Position numbers and translations under genes: made by a program
Notes under the pieces: model-generated
What the model was told of the DNA's origin: nothing
What the model saw: the letters and a program-made list of their open reading frames with translations, nothing else
Database searches by the model: none
Shown: piece by piece, positions 10,869 through 24,235 of the stretch
Numbering within the stretch: position 1 is the stretch's first letter
Layout: every line of letters begins with the position of its first letter
Source: Diogma glabrata
Lineage: Eukaryota > Arthropoda > Insecta > Diptera > Cylindrotomidae
Length of the DNA stretch: 64,000 nucleotides
Assembly (NCBI GenBank): GCA_963693315.1
Contig: OY856188.1
Coordinates: forward strand, 152,235,064-152,299,063
Direction: 5' to 3'

Positions 10869-11830
10869 AGATGCTTTCGTTTTCAAACTTGATAAAAATT
10901 GTTCGAAGAAATAATCAACAATTAGAATTTCAGTCGTACTAAAAATCTTAAAAATAAACATCTCAAGAACACGAATATTAGCCTCTTGTAAAGCCTCTTT
11001 GTAAATTTGTAATATTTTAGAGTAAGGATAGAACTGTTTTTACAAAAAAAAATAAATTAAATTTCAATTGATCTTCAACCCAAGCGCCAACTTTAAAAAA
11101 GTTTTTCAATATTTTAATTTAAAAATTAATTACAAAAACAATTAATTATTTTTTTTTTCAAACGATTAACTAATCACCTACAAAAAAAAAAGTTTGATAA
11201 ATTGGTAAAGCCGTTCTTGAGCAATTTGATTTCGAAAGTACGTGGGATTGGCAGAATTTTCATTTTTCTAAAATATTTAATGCTTATTTTAGTTTATAAA
11301 ATATGATAATTAATATATGATATATTTTAATTTAATATGAATTTTTGATTGTAATTAAAGGGAAATTCACTATCTATTTGATAAATTTCAGCAAAATCTG
11401 CAACTGGCATATTTTTGCTAACAAATATTCGAATTGGTTTTTATCGTCGAACAAAACGTCTGTCTGTAATTTGAGTATGTTTTGGGTAAAATATTAAACC
11501 TTCAGAAAACCCAAAAAAGCTTATTTAGTACCTTCTTTAAACCTCATTTAGTACCTTCTAAACCCAAAATAAGTTTAATAGAATCAGTAAACTTGGGTTT
11601 AGTGTATGGCACAAAGTACAAAAAAAATCAACCTATATTCAAATGTGTTTTTCTCAAAAACAAAAATAACAATTGTCCTTATAGGTTTAGTATGTTTTAA
11701 GTAAATAACAAATCTGTAAAATATAAAAAACATGAAAGAATACTAAAAGGTACTTTTTCAGGTCGCCATGTTTGAAGAATAAAATTTACTTTTTCGTTAC
11801 CTAAATAAGCTAAAAGTAACGAAAGCAAAT

Positions 11831-12576
11831 AATTATTCATTAATTTATTTCCAAATGATCGTCGTTTACGTTTATCATCAAAAATTTAAATGATTCTATT
11901 AATTAATAACGATTATTCAACGATAAATATGCAAATTACCACGAAAAAAAAAGCGATTTTCTCGGTTTTTTCAATTTTCCCGCCTTTTTTCCATAACAGT
12001 GTACCATTTTTTTACCACTTATCAAAAATAGACGTAAGAACGAGTAAATGAGTCAAAACTGAACTCATTAGGAGGCGTAGTTTTAAGAGGAATCGCAGTT
12101 AAAAATTTGGTTTTTTTTTCAAAAAAATAAATATAATAACAACGTCTAAATATTTCCCTCCGAAAAAATTGCTGCCTTTTTCCAATAAATGGAGGTATCT
12201 TTTTCCAAAATTTGAACTTCATAAAATTTTTTTTGTAAAAGAAAACAAGAAAAAAGAAAAAAATCGGTTTTTTGCATTTTTTTCGAAAAATGTTGAGGTG
12301 AGGGTAAAAATGGTCCGTACAAAAAGTGTAGATCTTTTTATTCCCTACAACTTTTACACATAACTCTTTTTGATAGGATGCACGGTTTAGCCAAAAATCA
12401 CGAAAAACACCTTTCAACCCCTAAAAACCCTCCCCATTCTCCCCCGGATAGCAGCTGCTGGTTCGATTTATGTTTCCCTCTTTTACAATATCGTGTTCTA
12501 CAATATCCCACTGTCAGTTTGCTGTAACGAATTATTTTTTTTTTTTCTAATTTTTTCTCCTATTATTACTGGCCTA
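11831..12576 (-). repeat. Right inverted terminal repeat of element B
   Basis: Reverse-complement partner of 10134-10868. Open frames in both arms are mirror images and carry no recognisable protein. Confidence 0.85.
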
Positions 12577-13058
12577 TATGTTTATTTGTCAAAAATAAAT
12601 TACAAATTTATAACATTTATTCGCCTACTAAGATGAAATAATATTTATTTTGTTTGACAACAAAGGATTATGTTGTATGAAATAATGTTACTATTTCTGT
12701 TCGTTAAATTGTCTGCTAAATACAACTCGTCATCAAATTATTAGTCGATTATTTTTCAACATTACCACTCATGCCATTTGAGGTCAAAAATTTCCCTCGT
12801 GCGCTACGCGCACTCGGGACCTCAAATAACATTCGTAATAATGATTATGAAAAATAATCGACTATTATTTGACGACTCGTGATATTATATATGACAATTC
12901 AACTCACTAAATAAAGTTTCGATAAGGTCCAATAAAAACACTTCATTTACTATTTTTAAACAAATTAAAACGAATTATATCGAATATTTTTCTCTGGTGG
13001 GAAGGAACAGCAAATTATAGTGACTGTTTTCGGCCTATGTAATATATTAATTTAAAAC
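12577..13058 (+). repeat. Repeat unit, right part, plus direct repeat of 9775-9950
   Basis: Positions 12580-12890 match 14650-14945. Positions 12892-13058 repeat 9775-9950. Together with 9775-10133 this rebuilds the layout of the unit invaded by element B. Confidence 0.75.
12724..12880. repeat. Foldback with GC-rich tip
   Basis: Arms of about 65 bp (around GTCGATTATTTTTC on the left, its complement on the right). The tip 12794-12818 is itself a hairpin (CCCTCGTGCGC / GCGCACTCGGG), which the sister copy at 14803-14931 lacks. Confidence 0.65.
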
Positions 13059-13109
13059 ATAATTTTTTTTTCTTAAAGAGATAATTTTTTTTATAATTAT
13101 AATTATTAT

Positions 13110-13560
13110 TTTTTTTTTTTTTTTTTTTTATTTTTTAAATTTTATTTTTTTATTGGATTAGGCGAAGGCCCACATCACCAAAAATTTATTTGTATTACAA
13201 TGTATTCCCTGATCTATAGGGTGGAACATGCAGATCGTATCTTTGTGGTCAATTAAGAATCCAATTGGTTATTGGTCTTTTATTGAAACACTAAAAACGA
13301 TCTGCATGTAACCTCCTATAATCAGGCTTTGACTTAAAACTATTGAATTATACATTTATTACTATGCGGTATTGATATATTCAGATTAAACCCTTTTAAC
13401 GTCTTGGTAGGACGTATAAGGTAGCATCATGATGACCTGCTCCGGGAATTAAGAAACATTTCCGGCAGTGTCGTTACGCGCAAGACTAATGCATAAATGC
13501 ATTATATCTGTCGTACCGACAAAGCCGGACAATTCCTCACTTTCCGAAGCACCTCATGAT
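13110..13560 (-). mobile_element. Probable retroposon 3' end with poly(A)
   Basis: Read on the minus strand, moderately GC-rich non-coding DNA runs to GGGCCTTCGCC, then CCAATAAAAAAATAAA and a run of about 19 A (the T run at 13112-13130 on +). This is the form of a polyadenylated retroposon tail. No coding part is recognisable and the 5' end is not defined. Confidence 0.45.
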
Positions 13561-14537
13561 GCCACCTATGGAAAATTATTCCAACAATGGTAATTGGCAA
13601 TTGCAGCCATTTATATATATAAAGATAAAATATTTACTTATTTTATATCTATTAATTATTTCAGTTATTCAATTAATTATTTCAAGAGAATTACAGATTT
13701 GTGTAATTTCAATATTCAATTTTTACATGTACATATCTATATATGTAATTTAATAAAACAGTTAATTGTGTTGAAAAAAAATAAAAAATTAACTTTACTT
13801 TAAAACCGGTAAATATATTTCAATGAATGCTTAATTTGAATGAACTATAAGAGTATAAACATTAATTTAGATTATATCTGTGGAATTAAAGTTATGATTA
13901 GGTTTAATATATTATATTATATTTGAAGAATTCAATTACAGTGATGTAATACAATCGCAAATTTCATTATATTCAAACACAAAGAAAATCGATGCATCAA
14001 AGGACCAGTGAATATCCATAATTCTAATTTAAGGTTATAGAATCCACATTTTTATTTGAAAATGGTATTAAGTATCAATAAATCGAACATTCTTTTTGAT
14101 TTGTGAACAACCTTATAATTTTTTTTTCAATATCCACAGAATGTAAAACTGATATAATTCTATATTATATATCTGTAGAATTTTTGATACAAGTCTTATA
14201 CAATTCTTTCAACAAAAGAATGCAAAGAATCAAAAACCATATAATATTCAAACACAAAGAAATTTAACACAGCAAAAATCTTGTGAATATCAACAATTTG
14301 AAATTAATTTAAAAAAATTCCACATGTTATAAACAAAAAGATATTTACCTCTTACAGCTATCTATCAAAACTGATATTACTTACAGCTACTCGCCACCAA
14401 AGTTTTATGTTAGTGTACTGTAAATATGTCAGTGTTTAGTATGATTTGTTATGTTGTAATGTTGTAAAGTTTATTGTATATATTGTTAGCCCCTAAGCTT
14501 GATCGAACGTCTTATCACCGTGAACGTTCGATCGGGA
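13561..14537. other. AT-rich DNA, no gene seen
   Basis: Only one small structure stands out: a perfect 10-bp hairpin, GATCGAACGT (14501-14510) pairing with 14524-14533 across a 13-nt loop. Confidence 0.45.
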
Positions 14538-14950
14538 ATGTTATAATTATTAGTTTCTAAATAAAATTTTTTCTACAAATTATTAATTATTAAAAATGCA
14601 ATTTGCAAATAATACAAATGTCCGTTTTCATTCATAAATGATTGCATGTTTATGTTTATTTGTCAAAAATAAATTACAAATTTATAACATTTACTATGAT
14701 GAAATAATATTTAATTTTGTTAGAAGAAAAAATGACAACAAAGGATTATGTTGTATGAAATAATGTTACTATTTCTGTTCGTTAAATTGTCTGCTAAATA
14801 CAACTCGTCACCAAATTATTAGTCGATTATTTTTCAACATTACCACTCATGCCATTTGAGGTTAAAAATTACCTCAAATGACATTCGTAATAATGATTAT
14901 GAAAAATAATCGACCATTATTTGACGACTCGTGATATTATATATGATAAT
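14538..14950 (+). repeat. Uninterrupted copy of the repeat unit
   Basis: It joins without a break the two parts separated by element B in the other copy (about 10010-10133 and 12580-12890). It contains the foldback at 14803-14931. Confidence 0.8.
14803..14931. repeat. Foldback, sister of 12724-12880
   Basis: Arms as in the sister copy, but the tip is simply GAGGTTAAAAATTACCTC. Confidence 0.65.
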
Positions 14951-15334
14951 ATTAAAACTGAAAATTTGATCCTAAAACTAACTCTCCATTAGTTTTTTTC
15001 ATCTTTTCTTCTAGTCAAAATAGAACGAGAAACCATGATTAATTTTCTAAAGAGAGAGTAAGGTGAATATAACAATTTTTCATGGAAAAAATATTTTATA
15101 GGATTGGATTTTTGACATTTCATCACTAATTTTAATAAACATCTAATTTTATTATAATATATTTTCAATAATTTCGTATCCAAAATACACTGCATGGTAA
15201 TTTTAAATACATATATTTGTTTAGTGTAAAAGTCGTTTTTTTTTTATAAACAGCCTTGCTCTATAGACTTTTTTTTTATAGGAGAACATTTTTTTATAGT
15301 ACAACACCTTTTGGATACCTTTGAGATAATCTGG

Positions 15335-16302
15335 TTAGATATTTTGTTGGCCTTTAGATATTGGGATCGATATATTAAATGATCTACGTTTGTTTCTAAG
15401 TGCCATTTTGGCAACTTTCGAATATAAGTATTTTTGTTTGGGTTTTTCTATGGGAAAAGGGATGAATTTATTGATAGAAAATTGGATGGTTTTTGTAAAG
15501 TTTTGAGCAGAAACATTTACATTGTCAGTGAAAAACAATGACGGTCGAAAGGGAAACCATGGAAAAAATTTTGAAGACAATTCTTATCCATTTTTGAGAA
15601 GTGAAATATTTTACTTGGCTTGGGAGCTGTAGTTTTAAGTAAATCAGTTTTAATAACTGATGAAATTAAATAATGATCAGAATTTCCCATACTACCTTTC
15701 GCGACATCAACACTCGCAATATCTTGCATTGTGGTAAGATAGAGATCTAAAAGAAAACTATTATCACCGCCATTACGGGGAGTGAAAGTCTGGCTTCTAT
15801 TCTAACAATTGACGCGGCAAAAATGTCTGCCAGTTTTCCACTATTGTCAACATCCTCGGTCGATTTGGAGAATTCCAACCATGATTTGTTGTGGACGCTA
15901 AAGTCACTGGTAACGATAACCTCACAATTAGGGGACTTTGCTTTAATCTCGTCCACAATTTTTGTCAGTAAATTAAAAAAGTTTCGGTTACGTTTGTTCG
16001 ACAAAGCTATTGTAAAAAAAGTAATTTTTGGAAGACAAATTTTTAAAACCATTGTATTGAAGCCTACACCGTGTAGTTCAAAATTTGGAAAGCGTGTATA
16101 CGCAACACTCTCATGAATGAATACGCATACGCCCTGATGGAGTTTGAAAGCTGATTCAAGCCTATATTTGGAAATAAGCGATTCTAAAATTTTCAGAAAC
16201 TTGTGTTTCTGTAAGGAATAGAATGTTCGGTTTGTCGTGCTCAAGATGATGTTGCACGGGGACATGGTTAGCGTTCAATCCGCAGATGTTTTGAACATCA
16301 TT
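15335..16302 (-). pseudogene. LINE endonuclease remnant (Jockey/CR1-like)
   Basis: Reading the minus strand from 16302: NICGLNAN, HHLEHDKPNILF and LTETQVSE, the N-terminal part of an apurinic-type endonuclease with its catalytic Glu in TETQ. A frameshift leads into 16265-15747, which contains VTSDFSVHNKSWL (family consensus GDFN). A further break leads to 15729-15517 with GNSDHYLI, holding the SDH catalytic pair, and then a linker rich in basic and aromatic residues. Reverse transcriptase is absent. Related pieces lie at 33085-33360 (minus) and 42940-43330 (plus). It is inactive, given at least two frameshifts. Confidence 0.8.
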
Positions 16303-16565
16303 TTAAATTATTTTTTTTGATTCATATATGTGTTGTCCCTGCAAATGCCGTGAACATTCTGCTCTATGGGCGAGTGGATTGCGCATTAGGCATGACCAAA
16401 TATGTATGAACAATTTTCAAACCATCTTTTTCTTCGCTCCCACCGGCTAATTATGTTCCATTTGACTCGAATATGAACTATATAAAGTTTTATTGAAATC
16501 GGAAAATAATTACCCACCGCGCAGTGGCGTCGAAGATAAGAAAATTAGCAGAATAATAGGATTTT
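16303..16565 (-). repeat. LINE upstream sequence and dispersed repeat
   Basis: Positions 16315-16385 match 33370-33440 directly (TTGATTCATATATGTGT..). Positions about 16400-16565 match 24065-24235 in reverse complement (ACCCACCGCGCAGTGGCGTCG in part). Confidence 0.6.
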
Positions 16566-16646
16566 TATTTTTATCAGATATAACTATCTTAAAACATAAT
16601 ATATCTCATAATTTTGATTTTTTTTATTAAAAGCTAATTAATTAAC

Positions 16647-18765
16647 CCCAAGTAACAATTGTTAGAGCTGAAAAAATCAATGTGCTCTATTACAGTTCTT
16701 TAAGTTAAAATAATTAGCCTGATAGCTTTTAAACGTAATTAATAGTGATTCACAGCTTTAAGCAAAATTTACAATGCTCTAATTCATTGTTGCTTAACAG
16801 TTCTAGCTCTTTTTGCTTGTAGAGCATTTAGCTTTATTAATGAGCTCTATAACCACTTTTAGAGCTTAAATATATAATCTTATAGAGCACGCAATATATT
16901 GGAATAAAAAATTCCATGGGCATAAAATTATCTCGTGTAAGAGCTGCATTAAAGCATGGTTAGAGTGTTTTGGTTTGCTCATTTAAGTGCTTTAATACAA
17001 ACTTGTTTTACACTCATTTACTGCTATTGGGAGTTGCATTTTCCTTATGTAGAGCTGGCAGATAATTTTAATTTTAATTTAATTTTCTTCTTTTCTCAAA
17101 TAATGAATTCTTTTTTCAAATAACAAAATTGAATTTTTTAATCCCATGGCCATTGGTATATTTGCGCAAAAGGAAAAGTAATAGATTTACACGTTTATTA
17201 AAATCAGTTTGTGCACGAATGTTAGGATCTTTTGAAACGTGTACACAATTCATCAATTAAATGCACAACGCTTTTTATTGTTTGAGCCTATGACTTAGCT
17301 AACCGCTCTATCAGAAAGAATTCACCTTTTTACTTATATGTAAATAATCGTAGTTTGTTGAGGTCTTATGAGACCACTGATTTTTTCTTTTTCTAAAACA
17401 GGTAATGCACAAAACATTCGTAAATATGTAAATTAAGAATAACTAATGATAAAAGTCAATGAATTAACTAATTTTTAATATAAACACATATCAAATTTCA
17501 TTTAGCATGGCCTACGACTGTGTCATTTTATCTGTCAAAATATTATAAGGGATATACTCCATAAAACGCTTCCAACAACAACAAAAATCTCATATAGAGC
17601 TTAAGGCCCGCTATACACCTGAGCTAAACTATGCGAACTATGTTTTTAAAAAATAATGTATATAACGTAATTATAGAAAAAAACATTACGGAAACAAAAC
17701 ATTTAAAAAAGAAAAGAAAAACGGAAACATTACATTTTCTTTAAAAAGCTTTATTCGCATTAAAACATTACTCTTTTAAAAACATAGTTCGCATATTTCG
17801 CATAGTTTAGTTCAAGTGTATAGCCCGCCTAATGCTCTACTATGTTTATCTATAATTTTGTATTTCACCTTGTTGCTCTGATGAAAACAAAAGGATAATC
17901 ATATAACAAAGAAAAAAACTACTCCCCAATAAATCGAAATCCTGAGTAATAATATCAAGTGAGATAAAAAGCTTTTAAAGTTCATAAATGACAACTGTTG
18001 CAAGAATCCGTCCATATTTAATCAAAGAAAATAGAAAAAAAATCGGCCATTCTTGAATTTAATAGAAAATTTATTTTTATTTTATTTTTTGAAAATTTTA
18101 ATTTAGGTATAGTCTTAAAATCATACTCAATTTTCCAAACTAAGTTTAAAGTTTGTTACGAAAATAAAAAAAAAGTGTTTTTTATAACTACTAATTTTAA
18201 TAATAATTAATTATTACATATTTCAAGAGCCCGTTGCAAATTTAAGAAGTATCGTATTAATATTCACGACAAAAATAAATGGCACGCATATTTCACTTTA
18301 ATCCATACTCAAAATGTACATTTTACAGTTTAAATTAAACGATATTCCAATTTAATTTTCATTTAGTTTAATAAGTCAAACATCCACAAAATATTTTCTT
18401 TAAAAAAAAATCTAATAAAAAATAATTCGGATAAATTCGTTTTAAAAATTAGGTCGGCTTAATATTTTAGGAAATAATTCGAGTTCGTTTTAGAGCAAAA
18501 TGCTGAAAGAAAGCTCTATAATGATTGGTTCAAACGTTTTCATTTAATTGCTATATAGAGTTATGCGCTTCATAATGGAATCCGGAATAATTCTTATAGC
18601 GACAAAAAAACAATAAAGTTGCTCTATAAACCGCCACTTTTTGCTTTTACTAAGCTCTATAAGAGTTCTAAGAGCGCTTCTAGAGCAAACATTAAAGCAC
18701 GTAGCTTTATAAATCAGCTCTAAGAGCGCTCTCAAAGCATATTTAGAGCAAAATTGTTACTTGGG
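16647..18765. mobile_element. Non-autonomous DNA element C with AGAGC-rich ends
   Basis: The tips are CCCAAGTAACAATT and its reverse complement. A 3-bp duplication AAC flanks it (16644-16646 and 18766-18768). The outer 300-400 bp at each end carry about a dozen copies of TAGAGC/AGAGCT/GCTCTA, which become rare in the middle. No transposase is visible. The superfamily is not recognised. Confidence 0.75.
17605..17829. mobile_element. PIF/Harbinger-like MITE nested in element C
   Basis: A 225-bp element with GGCCCGCTATACAC / GGCGGGCTATACAC ends and about 45-bp inverted repeats (CTAAACTATGCGAA..). It is flanked by TAA (17602-17604 and 17830-17832). A TWA target and GG-starting tips are typical of PIF/Harbinger MITEs. 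Confidence 0.75.
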
Positions 18766-19044
18766 AACGATTCTAACGAGCCTAAGTATGTAGAAATCGA
18801 TCTTAGAAAAGCGATTTATCTTTATTTTTCTTCTTACATATACGAAAATTCACTAATTCATAATAATCTTTTTTCAAAGAAAAAAATTAATTTTTATGGT
18901 TAAATTTATAATAATTTTTCATTCAAAAGCAACATTTTTCCAAAAGAAATCAATAAATTAAATTAGATTTATTGTATGATGGGTATTTGCATCTGTAGTT
19001 TTCGACCACCTGAATGGTGTATTGCGTACCTTCCTCGTCTTTAG
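18766..19044. other. AT-rich DNA, no gene seen
   Basis: Nothing is recognised up to the end of the decayed minus-strand gene that follows. Confidence 0.4.
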
Positions 19045-19700
19045 TTAGACTACTGTTGTATGCCGTGTCATCAACTTAACACCGAGTTTGGCGGTATCAT
19101 TAACAACATGCAAACTTTGGCAAAACAACGTGGCTTTGACGAAATCCTCATTCCGATGGGTCATGTAGCAAAAAGTCAATACAAATTCTAAATCGATTAA
19201 AAAAACTCTGAGTTTTTTCTGTGACAAAATCACTAATGTTCTTATTAGCAAAAAGTTGCACATGTTTGACTGCATCAAAATCGTTTTTGCGAGTTTGGGG
19301 TGCGATGGGGATGTCTCGTGCTGGGACCTCAAGGTTTTGAACCATTTTTCGTTTTTCATCAAACGAAATCTCTGGCTCGAAAAAAGCCAAGCCAATATTT
19401 GCTTCCGTTAAATAGTGAAGATGATAACAAATTTTGTTCAACATTTCTTCTGAAACTCTGGTCAATTTTGATGAAATCCAAATCCTGATATGCGGCTGCT
19501 GTTCCATCTATGCATTTGAACCAAATTTTTACATACAACATAATCAGAAAAATGCAAACGTCTCGTAAAAATGCAAACGGCGTGACTTGTTGGACCTGGG
19601 CGTTTGAATTTGTAATTCTCAATGGTTTCGCCAAGAAAAATCAATGTAACTTCCAAAAATTCTTTATATTCGCTGCGTGGGTGTGATTTTTCCAACTCTT
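19045..19700 (-). pseudogene. Decayed repeat-associated gene, 3' part
   Basis: Three minus-strand frames follow each other with frameshifts: HPRSEYKEFLEVTLIFLG.. and YKFKRPGPTSHAV (19695 to about 19540); CIDGTAAAYQDLDFIK (from about 19520); then HLHYLTEANIGLAFFEPEI and EKRKMVQNLEVPA (19430-19300). From memory this order is the C-terminal half of a multiplied, uncharacterised invertebrate family (..RPGA.H.ARWM.. followed by HLWYLSEE..LALFD..). The 5' part of the same gene lies at 23486-23990, separated by a retroposon. The gene was already decayed or decayed afterwards; I cannot tell which. Confidence 0.55.
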
Positions 19701-20834
19701 GATTGATTGATTGATTGATTGGACTGTAGGACCAAGCACTAGGCGAGACTCCCGGATTACGGCCGGACCACTTCTTACAGTCGTTTTACATATAACAATA
19801 GGTAAGGATAGGTAGGTAATTGTAAGTTAGGAGTGAACGACCCGGTTACAGACACCTGGCAAATCGTATCTAGCTACTACTGTTAGGAGACAATCACAAG
19901 GACAATCACTTATACATATAATCTGCAATCGCCAATCAGCAATTCCGTATCTAAAATTTCTCGCCTGCAATCTCCAGTCGGAAACCTGTTATTCATGTAA
20001 TTTATTAGTATAATAGGATGATGACTAAATTGTAGTCCTCTGCACTCTCCAATCTGAATTCATGTTATTATATTTATGGTTAAAATTATTTATGGTTATT
20101 TATGGTTAAAAACATTTATATTATGTACATATATATAAAAACAAAAAACCCCTTTGAAAATTGAGTGAATTTCATATAAAAAAGTATTGGGATTGAATTG
20201 GATAAAAATATTATCTTTCACTTGATGTTTTTATTTGAAATGTATTTATTTAAATTTTATAAAACATTATTTTATATAATATAATTAACGCAAGAATGTT
20301 TTGAATTTTTCTTGAAACACAAGAATTAATTTAACAAAAACAATTAACCCTGCTCGTTGATATCGTTCAAAAATCTTATTGGATTTTATGGATAATGTTT
20401 GCATAAATAGAAAGAGATAAATCTATCACATAAAATGATGTCAACAAATGAAATTTTAAACTGAATTTGAAATAATAACTAAATTTCGCTAGTTAAAGCT
20501 CTAAGTAGGTTTAAATTTTACACAAAATCGAATAGCACAATAACACCTTTATTTAGTTTTCTAGTAAAAATCAGAGTTAATAAATTTTACATTTAGGGAA
20601 GATTACATCTTGGTCGCCCACATCTTTCCATTTTTGAAAGCAATCTTACCTTAGAGTTTAATTATTAAAATCAACACTTTAAAACTATTATATTAGATAT
20701 AAAACTGATTATTACAATTAATGTTTTCACTACATTTAGTTATACTTATATATTTATCATTTAAGAGATTAATTTAGTTTAAAATTCACACTGTCACTTA
20801 TAACAAGTGTTGATAAGACGACCATTCACCATTG

Positions 20835-21805
<971 letters not shown>

Positions 21806-21866
21806 AACATACATATTAAGAAGTTTTCACCTTATGTCCAACATACTAATTTATGTGGTATTGTTA

Positions 21867-22136
21867 TATAAACATACATACATACATACATATACATACA
21901 TATATATATATATATATATACATATATATACATATATACATACACACATATACATACATACACACGCACACATACATACATACATACATATCCATACACA
22001 TATATATACACACACATATACACATATATACATACATATATATACATACACATACACACATACACATACATATACATACACACATACATACATACATGCA
22101 TACATACACACATACATACACATATATACATATATT
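21867..22136. repeat. (CATA)n/(CACA)n microsatellite
   Basis: Second block of the same composition, separated from the first by about 60 bp of ordinary AT-rich DNA. Confidence 0.95.
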
Positions 22137-22900
22137 GATAATTCATATAAATATGTTATATATATTTTGATAATTCAAATATGGAATATATGTATAAAAT
22201 TTGTTTGAACGATATCTTTAATACTTTAGACGTATTTTTAGACTTCCTTTCATTTATTCCAAATTACATAAAATTGATAGAAATACGAAAGATGTTTTAA
22301 GAAAGTTATATATAAACATAAAAAACTAGTTTCAATGTTTATATATACCTTTTGTATTATATTCTGTAGCTGTAAATCAAAGAAAGTTAATTAATTCGAA
22401 GTTCTATTTTCATTAAATTTATTAAAACTAAATTAAATTAATGCCAAATCTCAGCTAATCTCATATATATATATGAAAATTCAATTATTTCGAATAGCGA
22501 ACCTAAGATATCAAACCATCAGTTTTTTTTAAGAAACAAAAATGTTATCAATGTTTTTTAAGAATAATATTTCACACGCCATGACACCTTTTCAAGTTGA
22601 CGAAATTTGTATCTTTATTTCTAATAAATCTGCATTTTCATTAATTATATTATGAAATTTAAACTAAAATACTCCATTTTATTTACATTCATTTATTCCT
22701 GGTAATGGCATTTTGATAAATTTTTTTATTTTCTCTAAATCAACAACAAATTTTTTTTTTTTTAATCAAAACAAGAAACACGAAATTCCAATTAGAAATG
22801 TTTATGTATATTCTCGAAATACTACAACAAAATTTACATTTGTTTTTTTTTTTTTAATGTAAGAGTGTCCTCTTACATAATTATACCCAACTATAGGTGC

Positions 22901-22985
22901 GTTCGATTTGACTGAAACAACTGAAAAAACAACAACAATTGCATTTAATTTTTCAGTTGCTTCAGCTGTTTCAGTCAAATCGAAC
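22901..22985. repeat. 85-bp hairpin
   Basis: GTTCGATTTGACTGAAAC at the left pairs perfectly with the right end; the inner part pairs imperfectly (CAACTGAAAAA with TTTTTCAGTTG). The flanks are unlike and no target duplication is clear. Confidence 0.6.
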
Positions 22986-23485
22986 AAGGCTTATATACCA
23001 CGACTTGTTGATTAGATCGTTTCTTAATTTAACACTACAAAAATCAGATAAATTCTATAACCTTTTTAAAAATGTTAATAATTTTCATCGACTAAAATCA
23101 CTACGGTTTAATTTCATTTTAATTTTAAATGAAAAAAAGTAATAAAAATAAACAACGACACAACAATGTTGTATCGAATTGAAAACCATAAATTACGAGA
23201 ATTTCAAGAGAAAAAAAGGAGAAAAAAATTATTTTCCTGATTTTTTCAATCTTTTAATTAGAAAAATTAAATTATTTTTAAAATACCACCATTATTATAT
23301 ATTATTATATATCATATATTATATATTATTGAAGCACTTGGTTTGAAACACATTTTAGATAACTTTTATTGAGTAATAAGACACTTTAAATATGGTAAAT
23401 TATTAAAGTAAAAAATATATATATATTTATCACGACGGAGAGTTTTATCCACGTCCATCTTCTTTAAATGCGCTCGGCAAACTCC

Positions 23486-23990
23486 TGTGATTTTTCCAAC
23501 TCTTCATGACGAAAAATTACTAGAGCTTCTCACGAGTGTTTTGGAATTTTGTTTCCCAGTTTTTTGTCTGATATTCCATTTTTGAACATTGTTGGATTAA
23601 TTTTACCATCGTCCCATGCCTTCTGAAATTTGTTGAACAGATAAACATCGGGTGTAGTGGTCTTTCCAAATTTGAGATCATACTCAGCCCGTAGTTTAGT
23701 CTCCTGTATGTCATGACGACATGGGAATCGAATCAAGTTGTGGCCACTCTTTTTTCACCTTTTTCTGGTCCAGCGTTACTTGATGTCGTCTCGTAACACG
23801 TGGCTTCGACTTTATCAGTAAGATCCCATTCTTCAAGGCATTCATACATCGCATTTGCAATCGATAAACCGCTCTGTTCCCTTCATTATGGAACCGTTAA
23901 TAACTTCTCAATATTACCAAATGTTACTATGGTTGGCAAACGATCTACTTTACCATGTCCAGTTAATTCTGCTAGCAATGTTTTGCAATG
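23486..23990 (-). pseudogene. Decayed repeat-associated gene, 5' part
   Basis: On the minus strand I read HGKVDRLPTIVTFGN (about 23960), then after a frameshift GTEQSGLSIANAMYECLEEW and CYETTSSNAG (23870-23790), then PCRHDIQETKLRAEYDLKF and YLFNKFQKAWDDGKI (23720-23590), then a stop and shift before the retroposon junction at 23504. I recall D-T-S-S-N-x-G followed by CRHH-E as the conserved core of a multiplied invertebrate family; spaced acidic residues suggest an RNase H-fold nuclease, but that is inference. It continues at 19700. Confidence 0.55.
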
Positions 23991-24064
23991 CTAGCAATGG
24001 GATATGTATATATTATATTATATATTATATTTTAAGAAGATTATAATATCTCATAAACATAAAA

Positions 24065-24235
24065 AATCTTATTATTCTGCTAATTTTCTTATCTTCGACG
24101 CCAGTGCGCGGTGGGTAATTATTTTCCGATTTCAGTAAAACTGCATACACTTCATTTTCGAGTCAAAAGGAACATAATTAGTCGGTGGGAGGGATGAAAA
24201 TAACAACTTCATAAGTTAGGTCATGTCTATTGCGC
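24065..24235 (-). repeat. Inverted copy of 16400-16565
   Basis: CTTATCTTCGACGCC..GCGCGGTGGGTAATTA and neighbouring sequence match the earlier segment in reverse complement. Confidence 0.65.

Larger units (their letters stand above)
10134..12576. mobile_element. Long-terminal-inverted-repeat DNA element B
   Basis: A 2443-bp element with TAGGCCAG tips and inverted ends of about 735 bp (10134-10868 and 11831-12576). It is flanked by TAT (10131-10133 and 12577-12579). A paralogous uninterrupted copy of the target at 14638-14665 reads GCATGTTTATGTTTATTT, which proves the boundaries and the 3-bp duplication. The interior 10869-11830 is AT-rich without a convincing gene, so this is a non-autonomous copy. 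The ends are related to those of the element at 3095-5661. Confidence 0.85.

Noticed and set aside
11482..11700. 72-codon open frame in the middle of element B
   Set aside because: AT-rich composition and no motif; I do not take it as the element's gene.
10284..12417. Mirror-image open frames rich in Lys/Phe in the arms of element B, and similar ones in element A
   Set aside because: They occur symmetrically because the arms are inverted repeats, and they resemble no protein; the copies disagree in length.
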